DNA of 64,000 nt from Sulfurivermis sp040755915 (lineage in GTDB: Bacteria; Pseudomonadota; Gammaproteobacteria; Thiohalomonadales; Thiohalomonadaceae): positions 1 to 64,000 of the forward strand of contig JBFLWM010000004.1 in the NCBI GenBank assembly GCA_040755915.1. The letters are read 5' to 3'. The notes under the pieces are model-generated. The model saw only the letters and a list, made by a program, of their open reading frames with translations. It was not told where the DNA came from and ran no database searches. Shown one piece after another: positions 28,528 through 36,478 of the stretch. Each line of letters starts with the position of its first letter. The stretch's first letter is position 1. The position numbers were made by a program, and so were the translations under genes.

Positions 28528-30215
28528 TGGACCGCATCATCTTCCTGTTTCTGCGGCGCATGCGCGCGCCGCTGCTGGTGCTGATCGCCGCCTACACCAT
28601 CGCCGTGCTGGGCCTGGTGTTGATCCCCGGCGTGGATGCTGAGGGACGGCCCTGGCATATGGGGTTTTTTCACGCCTTCTATGTCATCAGTTATACCGCG
28701 ACCACCATCGGCTTCGGTGAGGTGCCCCATGCCTTTACCGATGCGCAGCGCATGTGGACCATCGTCTCCATCTACCTGTCGGTGATCGCCTGGCTGTATG
28801 CCATCGGCAAGATCCTCACCCTGTTGCAGGAACCGGCCTTCAAGCGGGCGGTGATCGAGCAGGCGTTTGCGCGCAGCATCCGCCGCCTGCGCGAGCCGTT
28901 CTATATCATCTGTGGTTATGGTGACACCGGCAGCCTGCTGGTGCGTGCCCTGGCGCAGCGCAACATCCGCGCTGTGGTCATCGATCGCAACCCCGATCGC
29001 ATCGATGACCTGGAGTTGGAGGACATGGGCATGTATGTACCAGGTCTGTGCGCCGATGCCAGTGTGTCTGCCTATCTCACCCTTGCCGGTTTGCTCAGTC
29101 GGCATTGCCGCGGCATTGTTGCGCTGACCGACGATGACGACGCCAATCTCAAGATCGCCATCACCAGCAAGTTGCTGCATCGCGAACTGCCGGTGATCTG
29201 TCGTGCCGAAACGCGCGATGTGCAGGACAACATGGCATCGTTCGGTACCGACCACATCATCAATCCGTTCGATACCTTCGGCGATCGGCTGGGGCTGGCG
29301 CTGCATTCGCCGGGCACTCATCTGCTCTATGAGTGGCTGACCTCGGTTCCCAATATGCCGCTGTCGGAGCCGCTGTATCCGCCGCACGGCAAGTGGGTGT
29401 TGTGCGGTTACGGCCGCTTCGGCAAGGCGGTGCACGAAAGTCTGGTGGGTGAAGGAGTGGAGGCCGTGATCGTCGAGGCCGACCCGCAGCGCACCGGCTG
29501 CGCCGATCGCTGCATCATCGGGCGGGGCACGGAGGCGATCACCCTGCAGGCTGCCGGTATCGAGGAAGCGGTGGGCATCGTCGCCGGCACCGACAACGAT
29601 GCAAACAATCTGTCCATCGTGATGACGGCAGCGGAACTCAATCCCAAGTTGTTCATGGTGGCGCGGCAGAACCGTCACGACAACGATGCCATTTTCAAGG
29701 CCGCCAGGCTCAATCTGGTGATGCACCGCAGCGAGATCATCGCCGAGGACATCCTGGCCCAGCTCACCACACCGCTGCTTCCGGTATTCCTCCAGCAGGC
29801 ACGTCAGCAGAACAATGCCTGGGCCAATGAGGTGATCAGCCGCATCAGCGCGGTGACCGGCGAAGTGGTCCCCGAGGTATGGACGCTGACGCTGGATGCG
29901 CAGCAGGCCCCAGCGCTATGGCAGACGCTGGCAATGCACGACGTGCACCTGGGCGAGATCCTGCGTGACCCGCGCGATCGCGACTATCCGTTGTCCTGTA
30001 TACCGCTGCTGTTGCTGCGCGGCAAAGATCCACGCCTGATGCCGGGAGAGGATGTGGTGCTACGCAGTGGTGACCGTTTGCTGTTCTGCGGCCGCAGCGG
30101 CGTGGCGGAGCGCATGAGCCGCGTCATGTACAACGGCAATGTGCTGCGTTACGTGCTGAGTGGCGAGGAACGGCCGGACGGCTGGATCTGGCGGGTAATG
30201 AAAAGCGCGGAATAG
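28527..30215 (+). CDS. Potassium channel with two RCK/TrkA-N domains
   Basis: A 562-residue ion channel. Two transmembrane helices (about 13-34 and 78-98) flank a pore with the filter TTIGFGE (59-65). Two Rossmann domains follow, CGYGDTGS at 129-136 and CGYGRFGK at about 292-299, with TrkA-C-like ends. The filter has Phe in place of Tyr, seen in some bacterial channels. NAD-type or other ligands may gate it. Coupled to the small membrane protein upstream. Confidence 0.88.
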   Translation: MDRIIFLFLRRMRAPLLVLIAAYTIAVLGLVLIPGVDAEGRPWHMGFFHAFYVISYTATTIGFGEVPHAFTDAQRMWTIVSIYLSVIAWLYAIGKILTLLQEPAFKRAVIEQAFARSIRRLREPFYIICGYGDTGSLLVRALAQRNIRAVVIDRNPDRIDDLELEDMGMYVPGLCADASVSAYLTLAGLLSRHCRGIVALTDDDDANLKIAITSKLLHRELPVICRAETRDVQDNMASFGTDHIINPFDTFGDRLGLALHSPGTHLLYEWLTSVPNMPLSEPLYPPHGKWVLCGYGRFGKAVHESLVGEGVEAVIVEADPQRTGCADRCIIGRGTEAITLQAAGIEEAVGIVAGTDNDANNLSIVMTAAELNPKLFMVARQNRHDNDAIFKAARLNLVMHRSEIIAEDILAQLTTPLLPVFLQQARQQNNAWANEVISRISAVTGEVVPEVWTLTLDAQQAPALWQTLAMHDVHLGEILRDPRDRDYPLSCIPLLLLRGKDPRLMPGEDVVLRSGDRLLFCGRSGVAERMSRVMYNGNVLRYVLSGEERPDGWIWRVMKSAE

Positions 30216-30225
30216 GGGCGGATGT

Positions 30226-30255
30226 TATCGGTTCCGCAATCATGCGGAACCGATA
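30226..30255. terminator. Bidirectional terminator hairpin
   Basis: A perfect 13-bp stem (TATCGGTTCCGCA and its complement) with an ATCA loop separates the convergent channel and hemerythrin genes. It is followed by GCCGTTTTCC on the plus strand. Confidence 0.75.
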
Positions 30256-30282
30256 GCCGTTTTCCTGCTTGTTGTGCCTGAA

Positions 30283-30801
30283 CTAGTACTGCGGCATGTA
30301 CAGCGGATACAGCACCTGTTCTTCCTTCTGGATGCGCGCACCCAGCACCTGGCCGATGGTGGCGAAGTCTTTGGCGAAGGCCCCGGCCAGTTCCTTGTCC
30401 ACGCCGATGGCCTCGTATTTCTTCAGGAAGTTCATCGCCACCTTGGCGATGCCGTCCATCTCGCGGCGGAAGCCGCGAATCAGTTCCGAGTTGGTCTCGT
30501 CACTGGCGAGGCAGCGGTCCAGATAGATGTACAGCCGGACGTTTTCGGTAAGCAGGTGGCCCTGCAGTCCGGTGCGGAAGGCGTCCAGTTTTTCCGACAC
30601 GGTGGCGTAGTCGCCTTCATCGAAGGCGGCCTTGATCTCGCCGTAGAGGCCGAGCAGGGCCTGATGATCGGACTTCAGCTGGTCTATCAGTTCCGGGTGG
30701 TAGCGGATCTCCGTGCCGGGGGCCGTGTTGTACTGCGGCTGGCCGGCGGCCTCAGCGGTTTCTGCCTTGGCATCGCCTTTCTTTTTGAAAAAATCGAACA
30801 T
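30283..30801 (-). CDS. Hemerythrin-domain protein
   Basis: A 172-residue protein with a charged N-terminal leader (FFKKKGDAKAE) and a four-helix hemerythrin-like domain (about 35-165). Likely iron ligands lie in LKSDHQALLGLYGEI, GHLLTENVRLYIYLD and KEEQVLYPLY. Such proteins sense or buffer oxygen or NO, or protect and repair iron centres. An FNR-like site lies 67 bp upstream of its start, supporting control by oxygen or NO. A link with the nearby oxygen-sensitive hydrogenase is possible but not shown. Confidence 0.82.
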   Translation of the reverse strand: MFDFFKKKGDAKAETAEAAGQPQYNTAPGTEIRYHPELIDQLKSDHQALLGLYGEIKAAFDEGDYATVSEKLDAFRTGLQGHLLTENVRLYIYLDRCLASDETNSELIRGFRREMDGIAKVAMNFLKKYEAIGVDKELAGAFAKDFATIGQVLGARIQKEEQVLYPLYMPQY

Positions 30802-30867
30802 GGTCCTTCCTCCCTGCTTTATGTTGTGCGTGCGGTGGATCTAAGCCCGCGCGGCTTGTGCGTGTAC

Positions 30868-30881
30868 TTGATGCAGGTCAA
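30868..30881. promoter_or_regulatory. FNR/DNR-like box upstream of the hemerythrin gene
   Basis: TTGAT, GCAG, GTCAA matches the consensus TTGATNNNNATCAA at nine of ten positions. It lies about 67 bp upstream of the hemerythrin start codon, a workable distance for a class II activator site. It is also downstream of the hypD stop, so it is not expected to serve the hyp operon. Confidence 0.55.
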
Positions 30882-30896
30882 GCAAGGGGTACACCC

Positions 30897-31985
30897 TCAG
30901 CGCGTCCCGGCCGACCACCAGATGCGGCAGGCACCCTCGTCGGACACCATGCAGGGGCCGATGGGACTGCGCGGGGTGCAGGGATGGCCGTACAGCTTGC
31001 AGGCGGTGGGAGGAATCTTGCCCAGTACCACACGGGCACAGTCGCAGCCGGGCGGCATCTCGCCGGCGCGGCGGCGCTGTTCGGCGCCGTGATCGGGCAG
31101 GTGTTCGCGGGCGTCGTGGCGGCGCAGCGCGCCCTTGAGGTGGTAGCCGGAGGCGGGGATGTTGCCGACGCCGCGCCAGGGGGCGTCGCCGATGTCGAAG
31201 CTGGCCGCCAGCAGGCGCCGTGCGGCGATATTGCCTTGTGGTCTGACCACCTCCGGATAGCAATTGGCCAGGACGGCCTTGCCATCCAGCGTCTGCCGGA
31301 TTACGGCGTAAAAGGCGGCGAGCAGGCTCTCCGGGCTGAAACCGGCCACAGCCGCCGGCAGGCCATGTTTTTCCGGCACGAACAGCCATTCGTCGGAACC
31401 CATCACCGCCGATACATGGCCGGGGGCGATGAGGGCATCGAAGCCGGGTTGTTCGGAATCCAGCAGCATCGCCACCGCCGGCCAGGTGAGGCGGCCGGCC
31501 ATCACCAGCAGGAGATTCTCCGGCGCGCCCTCCTGCAGCAGGGCGGCGAGCGGCGCGGTGGTGGTTTCGAAGCCGGCGGCAAGAAATACCACCTGGCGAG
31601 CGGGATTGTCGTGGGCGATCTGCGCCGCCTCGAGCGGCGAGGCGATGGGGCGGATATCGGCGCCGAGGGCGCGCGCCTGCTCCAGCGAGCGCGCCTCGTC
31701 CTTCGGCACATTCACCGGCACGCGCAGCATGTCGCCGTAAGCCACTACGATGGCCTCGTCGCGCAGGCCGTGCTGGATGGCGGCGTAGATGGCCTCTTCC
31801 GGGCATATGCATACCGGGCAGCCGGGGCCGGGAATCAGTTCGATGTTGCGGGGCAGGACACCACGCAGGCCGGCCGTGGTGATGGAGCGTTCATGACCGC
31901 CGCAGACGTTCATGATGCGCACCGGCTCCGTCAGCGGCAGGGTGCGGATCCGCTCAAGCCAGTCGCGGGCGGTAGGCGGCATCAT
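30897..31985 (-). CDS. hypD: Hydrogenase maturation protein HypD
   Basis: Iron-sulfur scaffold that, with HypC, builds the Fe(CN)2CO unit. The 362-residue protein has the conserved CGGHERSI and GPGCPVCICP motifs near the N-terminus, GFETTTAP in the middle and the C-terminal Cys set (CDC, TACKLYGHPC, GACR) of the 4Fe-4S cluster. It starts directly next to the hypB stop and is the last gene of the leftward hypCABD run. Confidence 0.95.
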   Translation of the reverse strand: MMPPTARDWLERIRTLPLTEPVRIMNVCGGHERSITTAGLRGVLPRNIELIPGPGCPVCICPEEAIYAAIQHGLRDEAIVVAYGDMLRVPVNVPKDEARSLEQARALGADIRPIASPLEAAQIAHDNPARQVVFLAAGFETTTAPLAALLQEGAPENLLLVMAGRLTWPAVAMLLDSEQPGFDALIAPGHVSAVMGSDEWLFVPEKHGLPAAVAGFSPESLLAAFYAVIRQTLDGKAVLANCYPEVVRPQGNIAARRLLAASFDIGDAPWRGVGNIPASGYHLKGALRRHDAREHLPDHGAEQRRRAGEMPPGCDCARVVLGKIPPTACKLYGHPCTPRSPIGPCMVSDEGACRIWWSAGTR

Positions 31986-32786
31986 TCAGATCCTCAGCAC
32001 ACCGCTGACCTTGGCTGCAGGCCGCAGCTTGCGTGCAGCATCGCGGCGTGCCGCAGTCTCTGCGCGCAGCCAGCCGAACCAGGCGTCCATGCCGGCGCCC
32101 TTGCGGGCGGACAGTTGCAGCACCGGGGCGGCGGTGGCCAGCTGGCGCAGATGCTGTTCGGCCCGCGCCGGCTCAAAGTCGTCCAGCACGGCCAGCAGGT
32201 CGGACTTGGTGAGCAGCAGCAGATCGGCGGCGCGGAACATCACCGGGTATTTGGCCGGCTTGTCGTCGCCCTCGGTGACGGAAAGCAGTACCACGTTGCG
32301 GTGCTGGCCGAGGTCGAAGCTGGCGGGGCAGACCAGGTTGCCGACGTTCTCGATGAACAGCAGGTCGATTTTTGAGAGGTCGAGGTGGTGCAGGGCATCG
32401 TGCACCATGTGGGCGTCCAGATGGCAGGCGCTGCCGGTGGTGATCTGGATCGCCGGCACCCCCTGGGCGCGGATGCGTTCGGCGTCGTTCTCTGTTTCCA
32501 GGTCGCCCTCGATGACGGCGATGCGCAGTTCATCCTTCATTGCCGCGATGGTCGCTTCCAGCAGCGCGGTCTTGCCGGCGCCGGGCGAGGACATCAGGTT
32601 GATGGCGAGCACGCCATGTTTCTCCAGGTGCTCGCGGTTGTGCGCCGCCTGGCGGTCGTTTTCGCCCAGCAGGCCGTGCAGTACCTCCACCGCCGCCTTG
32701 CCGTCTTGGCTGTGGGCCAGTTTGCCGCCGGCCTCGACGAGGTGCTTGTTGCCGGGAGTGATGTTGCAGCCGCAGGTGTCGCACAT
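31986..32786 (-). CDS. hypB: Hydrogenase nickel incorporation GTPase HypB
   Basis: GTPase that delivers nickel with HypA. The 266 residues begin with the metal-binding MCDTCGC. The GTPase part has the P-loop SSPGAGKTALLE, the inter-subunit metal site around CHLDAHMV, FIENVGNLVCPASFDLG and the TKSDLL specificity motif. The long His-rich storage stretch found in some HypB proteins is absent, so it is a pure delivery factor. Confidence 0.95.
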   Translation of the reverse strand: MCDTCGCNITPGNKHLVEAGGKLAHSQDGKAAVEVLHGLLGENDRQAAHNREHLEKHGVLAINLMSSPGAGKTALLEATIAAMKDELRIAVIEGDLETENDAERIRAQGVPAIQITTGSACHLDAHMVHDALHHLDLSKIDLLFIENVGNLVCPASFDLGQHRNVVLLSVTEGDDKPAKYPVMFRAADLLLLTKSDLLAVLDDFEPARAEQHLRQLATAAPVLQLSARKGAGMDAWFGWLRAETAARRDAARKLRPAAKVSGVLRI

Positions 32787-32800
32787 AGTTTCAATTAACT

Positions 32801-32882
32801 GTAGGAGCCCACTCCGTGGGCGAATTTTTCTTCAAATATTTTCACCGCTGGCACAGGTTCGTCGAGAGGATTCGGCTCCTAC
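32801..32882. repeat. GTAGGAGCC palindromic repeat between hypB and hypA
   Basis: Ends GTAGGAGCC and GGCTCCTAC are exact complements 82 bp apart. Related to the 71-bp repeats at 6407 and 7408 but with a different, AT-richer interior and an inner CCCACTCCGTGGG palindrome. Its right end provides the hypA stop codon (TAG on the minus strand). Confidence 0.8.
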
Positions 32883-33226
32883 GCTTTGGTTAATTCGACG
32901 CTGGCCAATAACAGTTCATCGCCGCTGATGAGCTGTGTGTGCCAGTCGCCGCAGGCACCGCAGATGAGGCGGTTGGGCGCTGCGGCGGTCTCGGTGCCGC
33001 AATTTTGGCAGCGCACGGTGAGCGGCAGTTCCTCGATCACCAGTTCGGCGCCGGCGGCCACGGTGCCGGCGCGGGCGATGGGGAAGGCATCCTGCAACAG
33101 ACGCGGCTCGACGCCGGACAGCGGACCGATGCGCAACACGACTTTCTCCACGCTGTGCGCGGCGTTCTCCCGTGCCACCTGTTCCACCTGGGCCAGCAGC
33201 GCCTGGCACACCGACAATTCATGCAT
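32879..33226 (-). CDS. hypA: Hydrogenase nickel incorporation protein HypA
   Basis: Nickel chaperone, 115 residues. The N-terminal MHELSV supplies the Ni ligands, and the zinc finger is CQNC...CGAC (about 73-93). The ATG at 33226 gives the obligatory MHE start and overlaps the hypC 3' end by 8 nt. The stop codon lies in the flanking palindromic repeat, so the original C-terminus may have been altered slightly. Confidence 0.94.
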   Translation of the reverse strand: MHELSVCQALLAQVEQVARENAAHSVEKVVLRIGPLSGVEPRLLQDAFPIARAGTVAAGAELVIEELPLTVRCQNCGTETAAAPNRLICGACGDWHTQLISGDELLLASVELTKA

Positions 33227-33449
33227 CGCTTTCCGCCAGGATCTGGTCGAACAGTTCCCAGGACTGGCGCGCGTCTTCCTCACTGATCCTCTGGATGGCG
33301 TAGCCCACGTGCACGATGACGAAATCGCCCACGGCGGGCAGCTCGTCCTGCAGCATGAACAGGCTGATGTCGCGCTCCACGCCCTTGGCGCTGGCGCGTG
33401 CGTTGTAGCCGCTTATGCCGATGATCTGCATGGGAATGCCGAGACACAT
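33219..33449 (-). CDS. hypC: Hydrogenase assembly chaperone HypC
   Basis: Small chaperone of 76 residues that carries the iron unit with HypD and binds the large-subunit precursor. The N-terminal MCLGIPMQI with the essential Cys2 and the GDFVIVHVGYAIQRI motif are intact. It is the first gene of the leftward hyp operon, with a sigma-70-like promoter 31 bp upstream. Confidence 0.95.
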   Translation of the reverse strand: MCLGIPMQIIGISGYNARASAKGVERDISLFMLQDELPAVGDFVIVHVGYAIQRISEEDARQSWELFDQILAESDA

Positions 33450-33479
33450 GGTGGGATATCCGCTCGCCGTGTCCCCGCG

Positions 33480-33508
33480 AGTATAGCCATATCACCGGGA
33501 CAACCCAA
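33480..33508 (-). promoter_or_regulatory. Sigma-70-like promoter of the hypCABD operon
   Basis: On the minus strand TTGGGT and TATACT are separated by exactly 17 bases and end 31 bp upstream of the hypC start. On the plus strand a TATAGT (33538-33543) could be the -10 of the opposite hyn operon, but its -35 is poor. I found no convincing sigma-54 site. Confidence 0.5.
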
Positions 33509-33584
33509 CACGCTCGCCAAATGTCACAAACTGCGTCTATAGTTATCCGGTCACGACCATAACCAAAACAACGATGAGGAGATC

Positions 33585-34052
33585 ATGACCACAGTCGTGC
33601 TGGGCGTGGGCAACACCCTGCTTACCGACGAGGGGGTGGGGGTGCATGTGGTGGAGCGTCTGCGCCGCGATCATCCCGAACTCGATGCCGTCGAATATCT
33701 CGATGGCGGCACCCTCAGTTTCACCCTGGCCGGCCCCATGGCCGAGGCCGACGAACTCATCATCATCGATGCCGCCGAACTGAAGGCGGTTCCCGGCACC
33801 GTCACCCTGTTTGAAGATGCTGCGATGGACGACTATCTGGGGCGCGGCAAGCGCCGCAGCGTGCATGAGGTCAGCCTGCTCGACCTGCTGGCCATCGCCC
33901 ATCTCACCGATTCCCTGCCGTCGCGCCGTGCCCTCATCGGTATCCAGCCACAGGAGCTGGGCTGGGGGGATACGCCCAGCCCGGTGGTGGCGGCGGCGAT
34001 CCCCCGGGCGTGCACCATGGCCCTCGATCTCATCCGGAAATGGCGACAATGA
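33585..34052 (+). CDS. hynD: Hydrogenase maturation endopeptidase
   Basis: HybD/HupD-family protease of 155 residues that cleaves the C-terminal extension of the large subunit after nickel insertion. The Ni-sensing ligands are present: Glu in GVGNTLLTDEGVGVH, Asp in IIDAAEL and His in SVHEVSLLDLL. A good ribosome binding site (GAGGAG) precedes the ATG. First gene of the rightward hydrogenase operon, so its substrate is most likely the HynL encoded downstream. Confidence 0.93.
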   Translation: MTTVVLGVGNTLLTDEGVGVHVVERLRRDHPELDAVEYLDGGTLSFTLAGPMAEADELIIIDAAELKAVPGTVTLFEDAAMDDYLGRGKRRSVHEVSLLDLLAIAHLTDSLPSRRALIGIQPQELGWGDTPSPVVAAAIPRACTMALDLIRKWRQ

Positions 34053-34477
34053 ACAGTCTGAAAAATATCGGCGTGCATGTGGTGCATGTGGGCGGCAACG
34101 GCAATGCCAGAGCGGTGCTGCGCGAGGTGGAAAACCTGCTGCAGAAGCTGGTGGAGGAGGGCGAGGAGAGCAGCATAGATCTCTCCGGCCTGCCGCTGAC
34201 GCCGGAAGATTATGACCTGCTGGAGGAAACCCTGGGCGAGGGCGAGGTGGTGGCCGAGGTGCACAGCCTGGGACCGACGCGCATCCACGAGACCGGCATC
34301 CCCGGTGTGTGGTGGGTGACCCATTACAACGACGAGGACGAGGTGCTGGCGGAGTTCATCGAGGTGGCATGGTGCCCCGAGATACTGCTGGCGCCGGAGG
34401 ATGACGTGAAGGACGGGCTGGAGGCCTTGCGTGCCCGTCTGTTCGAATTGAATCAGGAGGGTGGTCATGGCGGATGA
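34049..34477 (+). CDS. Single-domain HupH/HyaF-like hydrogenase accessory protein
   Basis: A 142-residue protein that resembles one HupH/HyaF C-terminal-type domain (LRELVENLLQ-like helix, ETGIPGVWWVTHYNDEDEVLAEFIEVAWCPEIL). HupH and HyaF proteins are about 280 residues with two related halves; here only one is encoded. The family assists expression or assembly of the small subunit. It overlaps hynD by 4 nt and hynS by 11 nt, so it is coupled to both. Confidence 0.75.
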   Translation: MNSLKNIGVHVVHVGGNGNARAVLREVENLLQKLVEEGEESSIDLSGLPLTPEDYDLLEETLGEGEVVAEVHSLGPTRIHETGIPGVWWVTHYNDEDEVLAEFIEVAWCPEILLAPEDDVKDGLEALRARLFELNQEGGHGG

Positions 34478-35552
34478 AACCTTGCTCGATATTTTGAAGC
34501 GGCGCGGCGTCAGCCGGCGCGGTTTCCTGAAATTCTGTGCGGCGACCACCTCGCTGCTCGCCCTGCCGCCGTCCATGGCGGCGGCGGTGGCCGAATCCCT
34601 CGGCAGGGTGCGACGTCCGGCGGTGATCTGGCTGTCGTTCCAGGAGTGCACCGGCTGCACCGAGTCGCTGACCCGCGCCCATTCCCCCAGCATCGAGAGC
34701 CTGATCTTCGATGCCATCTCCCTCGACTATCACCACACCCTGCAGGCGGCCTCCGGCCATGCCGCGGAGGAGGCGCGCGAGCACTCCATGAAGGCGGACT
34801 GGGGCAACTATCTGCTCATCGTCGACGGTTCCATCCCGCTCAAGGACGGCGGCGTGTATTCCACCATCGCCGGCATCAGCAATCTGCAGATGCTGCAGGA
34901 GGCGGCGGCCGGTGCCGCGGCCATCGTTGCCATCGGCACCTGTGCCGCCTATGGCGGCCTGCCCCACGCCCAGCCCAATCCCACCGGTGCGGTGGCGGTG
35001 TCCGACATCGTCAAGGACAAGCCGATCATCAACGTTCCCGGCTGCCCGCCGGTGCCGGCGGTGATGGTGGGGGTGCTGGCCCACTACCTTACCTTCGGCA
35101 CGCTGCCCGACCTCGATGATCTGGGGCGGCCGCGCGCCTTCTATGGCGAGTCCATCCACGATCGCTGCTATCGCCGGCCGTTCTATGACCAGGGCAAGTT
35201 CGCCAAGACCTTCGACGATGCGGGGGCGCGCGACGGCTGGTGCCTGTTCGAACTGGGCTGCAAGGGACCGACCACCCACAACGCCTGCGCCACCACCAAG
35301 TGGAACGGCGGCACCAGCTGGCCGGTGCAGTCCGGCCACGGCTGCATCGGTTGTTCCGAGCCGGACTTCTGGGATGCCGGCGGTTTCTACAAGGCGCTCT
35401 CCACGCCGGTGAACTCCGTCACCGGTGCCGCCACGGCGGCGGTGGCCGCAGGCGCGGCGGCCGGCATTGCCATCGGCCTGGCCAACCGCCAGCGCAAGGC
35501 GCGCGCCCGGGCCGGACACCAGACCGTCACCATCGAAGACCTGGAGAAGTGA
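34467..35552 (+). CDS. hynS: [NiFe] hydrogenase small subunit, Isp type
   Basis: Electron-transfer subunit of a periplasm-facing group 1 hydrogenase, 361 residues. A Tat signal SRRGFLKF lies at 16-23. The proximal cluster Cys are in ECTGCTESLTR and GTCAAYGG/GCPP, and the medial and distal clusters in HDRCYRRPF, CLFELGCKGPTTHNACATTKWN and GCIGCSEPDFWD. A C-terminal hydrophobic Ala/Gly helix (about 318-340) followed by basic residues anchors it. AGGAGG sits 6 nt before the ATG. The next genes are isp1 and isp2. Confidence 0.95.
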   Translation: MADETLLDILKRRGVSRRGFLKFCAATTSLLALPPSMAAAVAESLGRVRRPAVIWLSFQECTGCTESLTRAHSPSIESLIFDAISLDYHHTLQAASGHAAEEAREHSMKADWGNYLLIVDGSIPLKDGGVYSTIAGISNLQMLQEAAAGAAAIVAIGTCAAYGGLPHAQPNPTGAVAVSDIVKDKPIINVPGCPPVPAVMVGVLAHYLTFGTLPDLDDLGRPRAFYGESIHDRCYRRPFYDQGKFAKTFDDAGARDGWCLFELGCKGPTTHNACATTKWNGGTSWPVQSGHGCIGCSEPDFWDAGGFYKALSTPVNSVTGAATAAVAAGAAAGIAIGLANRQRKARARAGHQTVTIEDLEK

Positions 35553-35553
35553 T

Positions 35554-36213
35554 ATGAGTGCCATGGAGTTGTTGCTGTGGGCGCGCGGGCCGGGGCTGGC
35601 CATTGCCGTTGCCATCTTTCTGTTCGGCATGATGCTGCGCCTCATCGAGATATACAGTCTGGGGCGCAAGCGTGACCTGTCCGTGCCGCGCAGCCCGACG
35701 CCTGGATCGGGCTGGCGTACCATCGTTACCCGCTCACTGCCTCATGCCGATACCTGGCGCCGCTCGGCCCTGACCGTGATCACCGGCTTCGCCTTTCATC
35801 TGGGCCTGTTCGTCGTCCTGCTGTTTCTGCTGCCGCACATCGAGCTGATCCGTTCACTCACCGGCCTGAGCTGGCCGGCGCTGCCGACGCCCCTGGTCGA
35901 CCTGATTACGGTGATCACCCTGATCGCCCTCATCGTCGCCCTGGTGAACCGTGTGCAGGATCCGGTGAAGCGCTTCCTCTCCGGTGCCGGCGATTACCTC
36001 GCCTGGACGGTCACCTTCCTGCCGCTGCTCACCGGGTACATGGCCTACCATCACCTGCTGCTCGACTACACCCTGCTGCTGGCCTTGCACATCCTGTCAG
36101 CCGAACTGCTGCTGGTGGTATTCCCCTTCACCAAGCTCACCCACACCTTCACCCTGTTCATCGCCCGCTGGTACAACGGCGACATCGCCGCGCGCAAGGG
36201 GGTGGCGTCATGA
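35554..36213 (+). CDS. isp1: Isp1, NarI-like membrane cytochrome b subunit
   Basis: A 219-residue integral membrane protein with about five helices and several His residues in membrane positions (GFAFHLGLF, YMAYHHLLL, LLALHIL) fit to bind two b hemes, as in nitrate reductase gamma and HdrE. The order small subunit-Isp1-Isp2-large subunit is that of the Thiocapsa hyn operon. It passes electrons between the hydrogenase and Isp2 or quinone (family knowledge). Its stop is TGA inside TCATGAGC, the same junction sequence found at the isp2 start. Confidence 0.9.
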   Translation: MSAMELLLWARGPGLAIAVAIFLFGMMLRLIEIYSLGRKRDLSVPRSPTPGSGWRTIVTRSLPHADTWRRSALTVITGFAFHLGLFVVLLFLLPHIELIRSLTGLSWPALPTPLVDLITVITLIALIVALVNRVQDPVKRFLSGAGDYLAWTVTFLPLLTGYMAYHHLLLDYTLLLALHILSAELLLVVFPFTKLTHTFTLFIARWYNGDIAARKGVAS

Positions 36214-36478
36214 GCAGTAAGCAGGGGCCCCGCGCAGCGGGGATGCGCACGTCCGCGAATGACGCCGGCCACCGACAGGCACGGAGCAAATCGCCGGCAG
36301 GTTGGAGCGGAGGTGGCGTCATGAGCAGTAAGCAGGGGCCCCGCGCAGCGGGGATGCTCAAATGTGTAGAGCGGGCAAAGCGCAGCGTGCCCACCATGGG
36401 CGCTGATGGTGGGCACGTCGCTAACGCTCCTTTGCCCACCCTGCAAACGCAGTTTGAAACGGAGGTGGCCTCATGAGC
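36201..36478. repeat. Triplicated isp1/isp2 junction with palindromic elements
   Basis: GGTGGCGTCATGAGC occurs at 36201 and 36312 and, with one change, at 36464. The first two copies extend identically through a CCCCGC/GCGGGG hairpin to GGGGATGC, 46 bp in all. Copies 2 and 3 also share the preceding GGA. Between copies 2 and 3 lies a palindrome, 36373-36437, with GTGCCCACCAT/ATGGTGGGCAC inner and GGGCAAAG/CTTTGCCC outer arms. The whole separates isp1 from isp2 by 259 bp. Confidence 0.88.

Noticed and set aside
33508..33525. Minus-strand TTGGCGAGCGTGTTGG as a sigma-54 promoter for hypC
   Set aside because: The -24 part is acceptable, but the essential GC of the -12 element is missing, while a sigma-70-like site with exact spacing lies nearby.
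36210..36476. Open frame of 88 codons beginning with two MSSKQGPRAAGM segments between isp1 and isp2
   Set aside because: It is made of the duplicated junction and palindromic elements, has no recognisable protein features, and its start lies in the isp1 stop overlap. Treated as repeat DNA.
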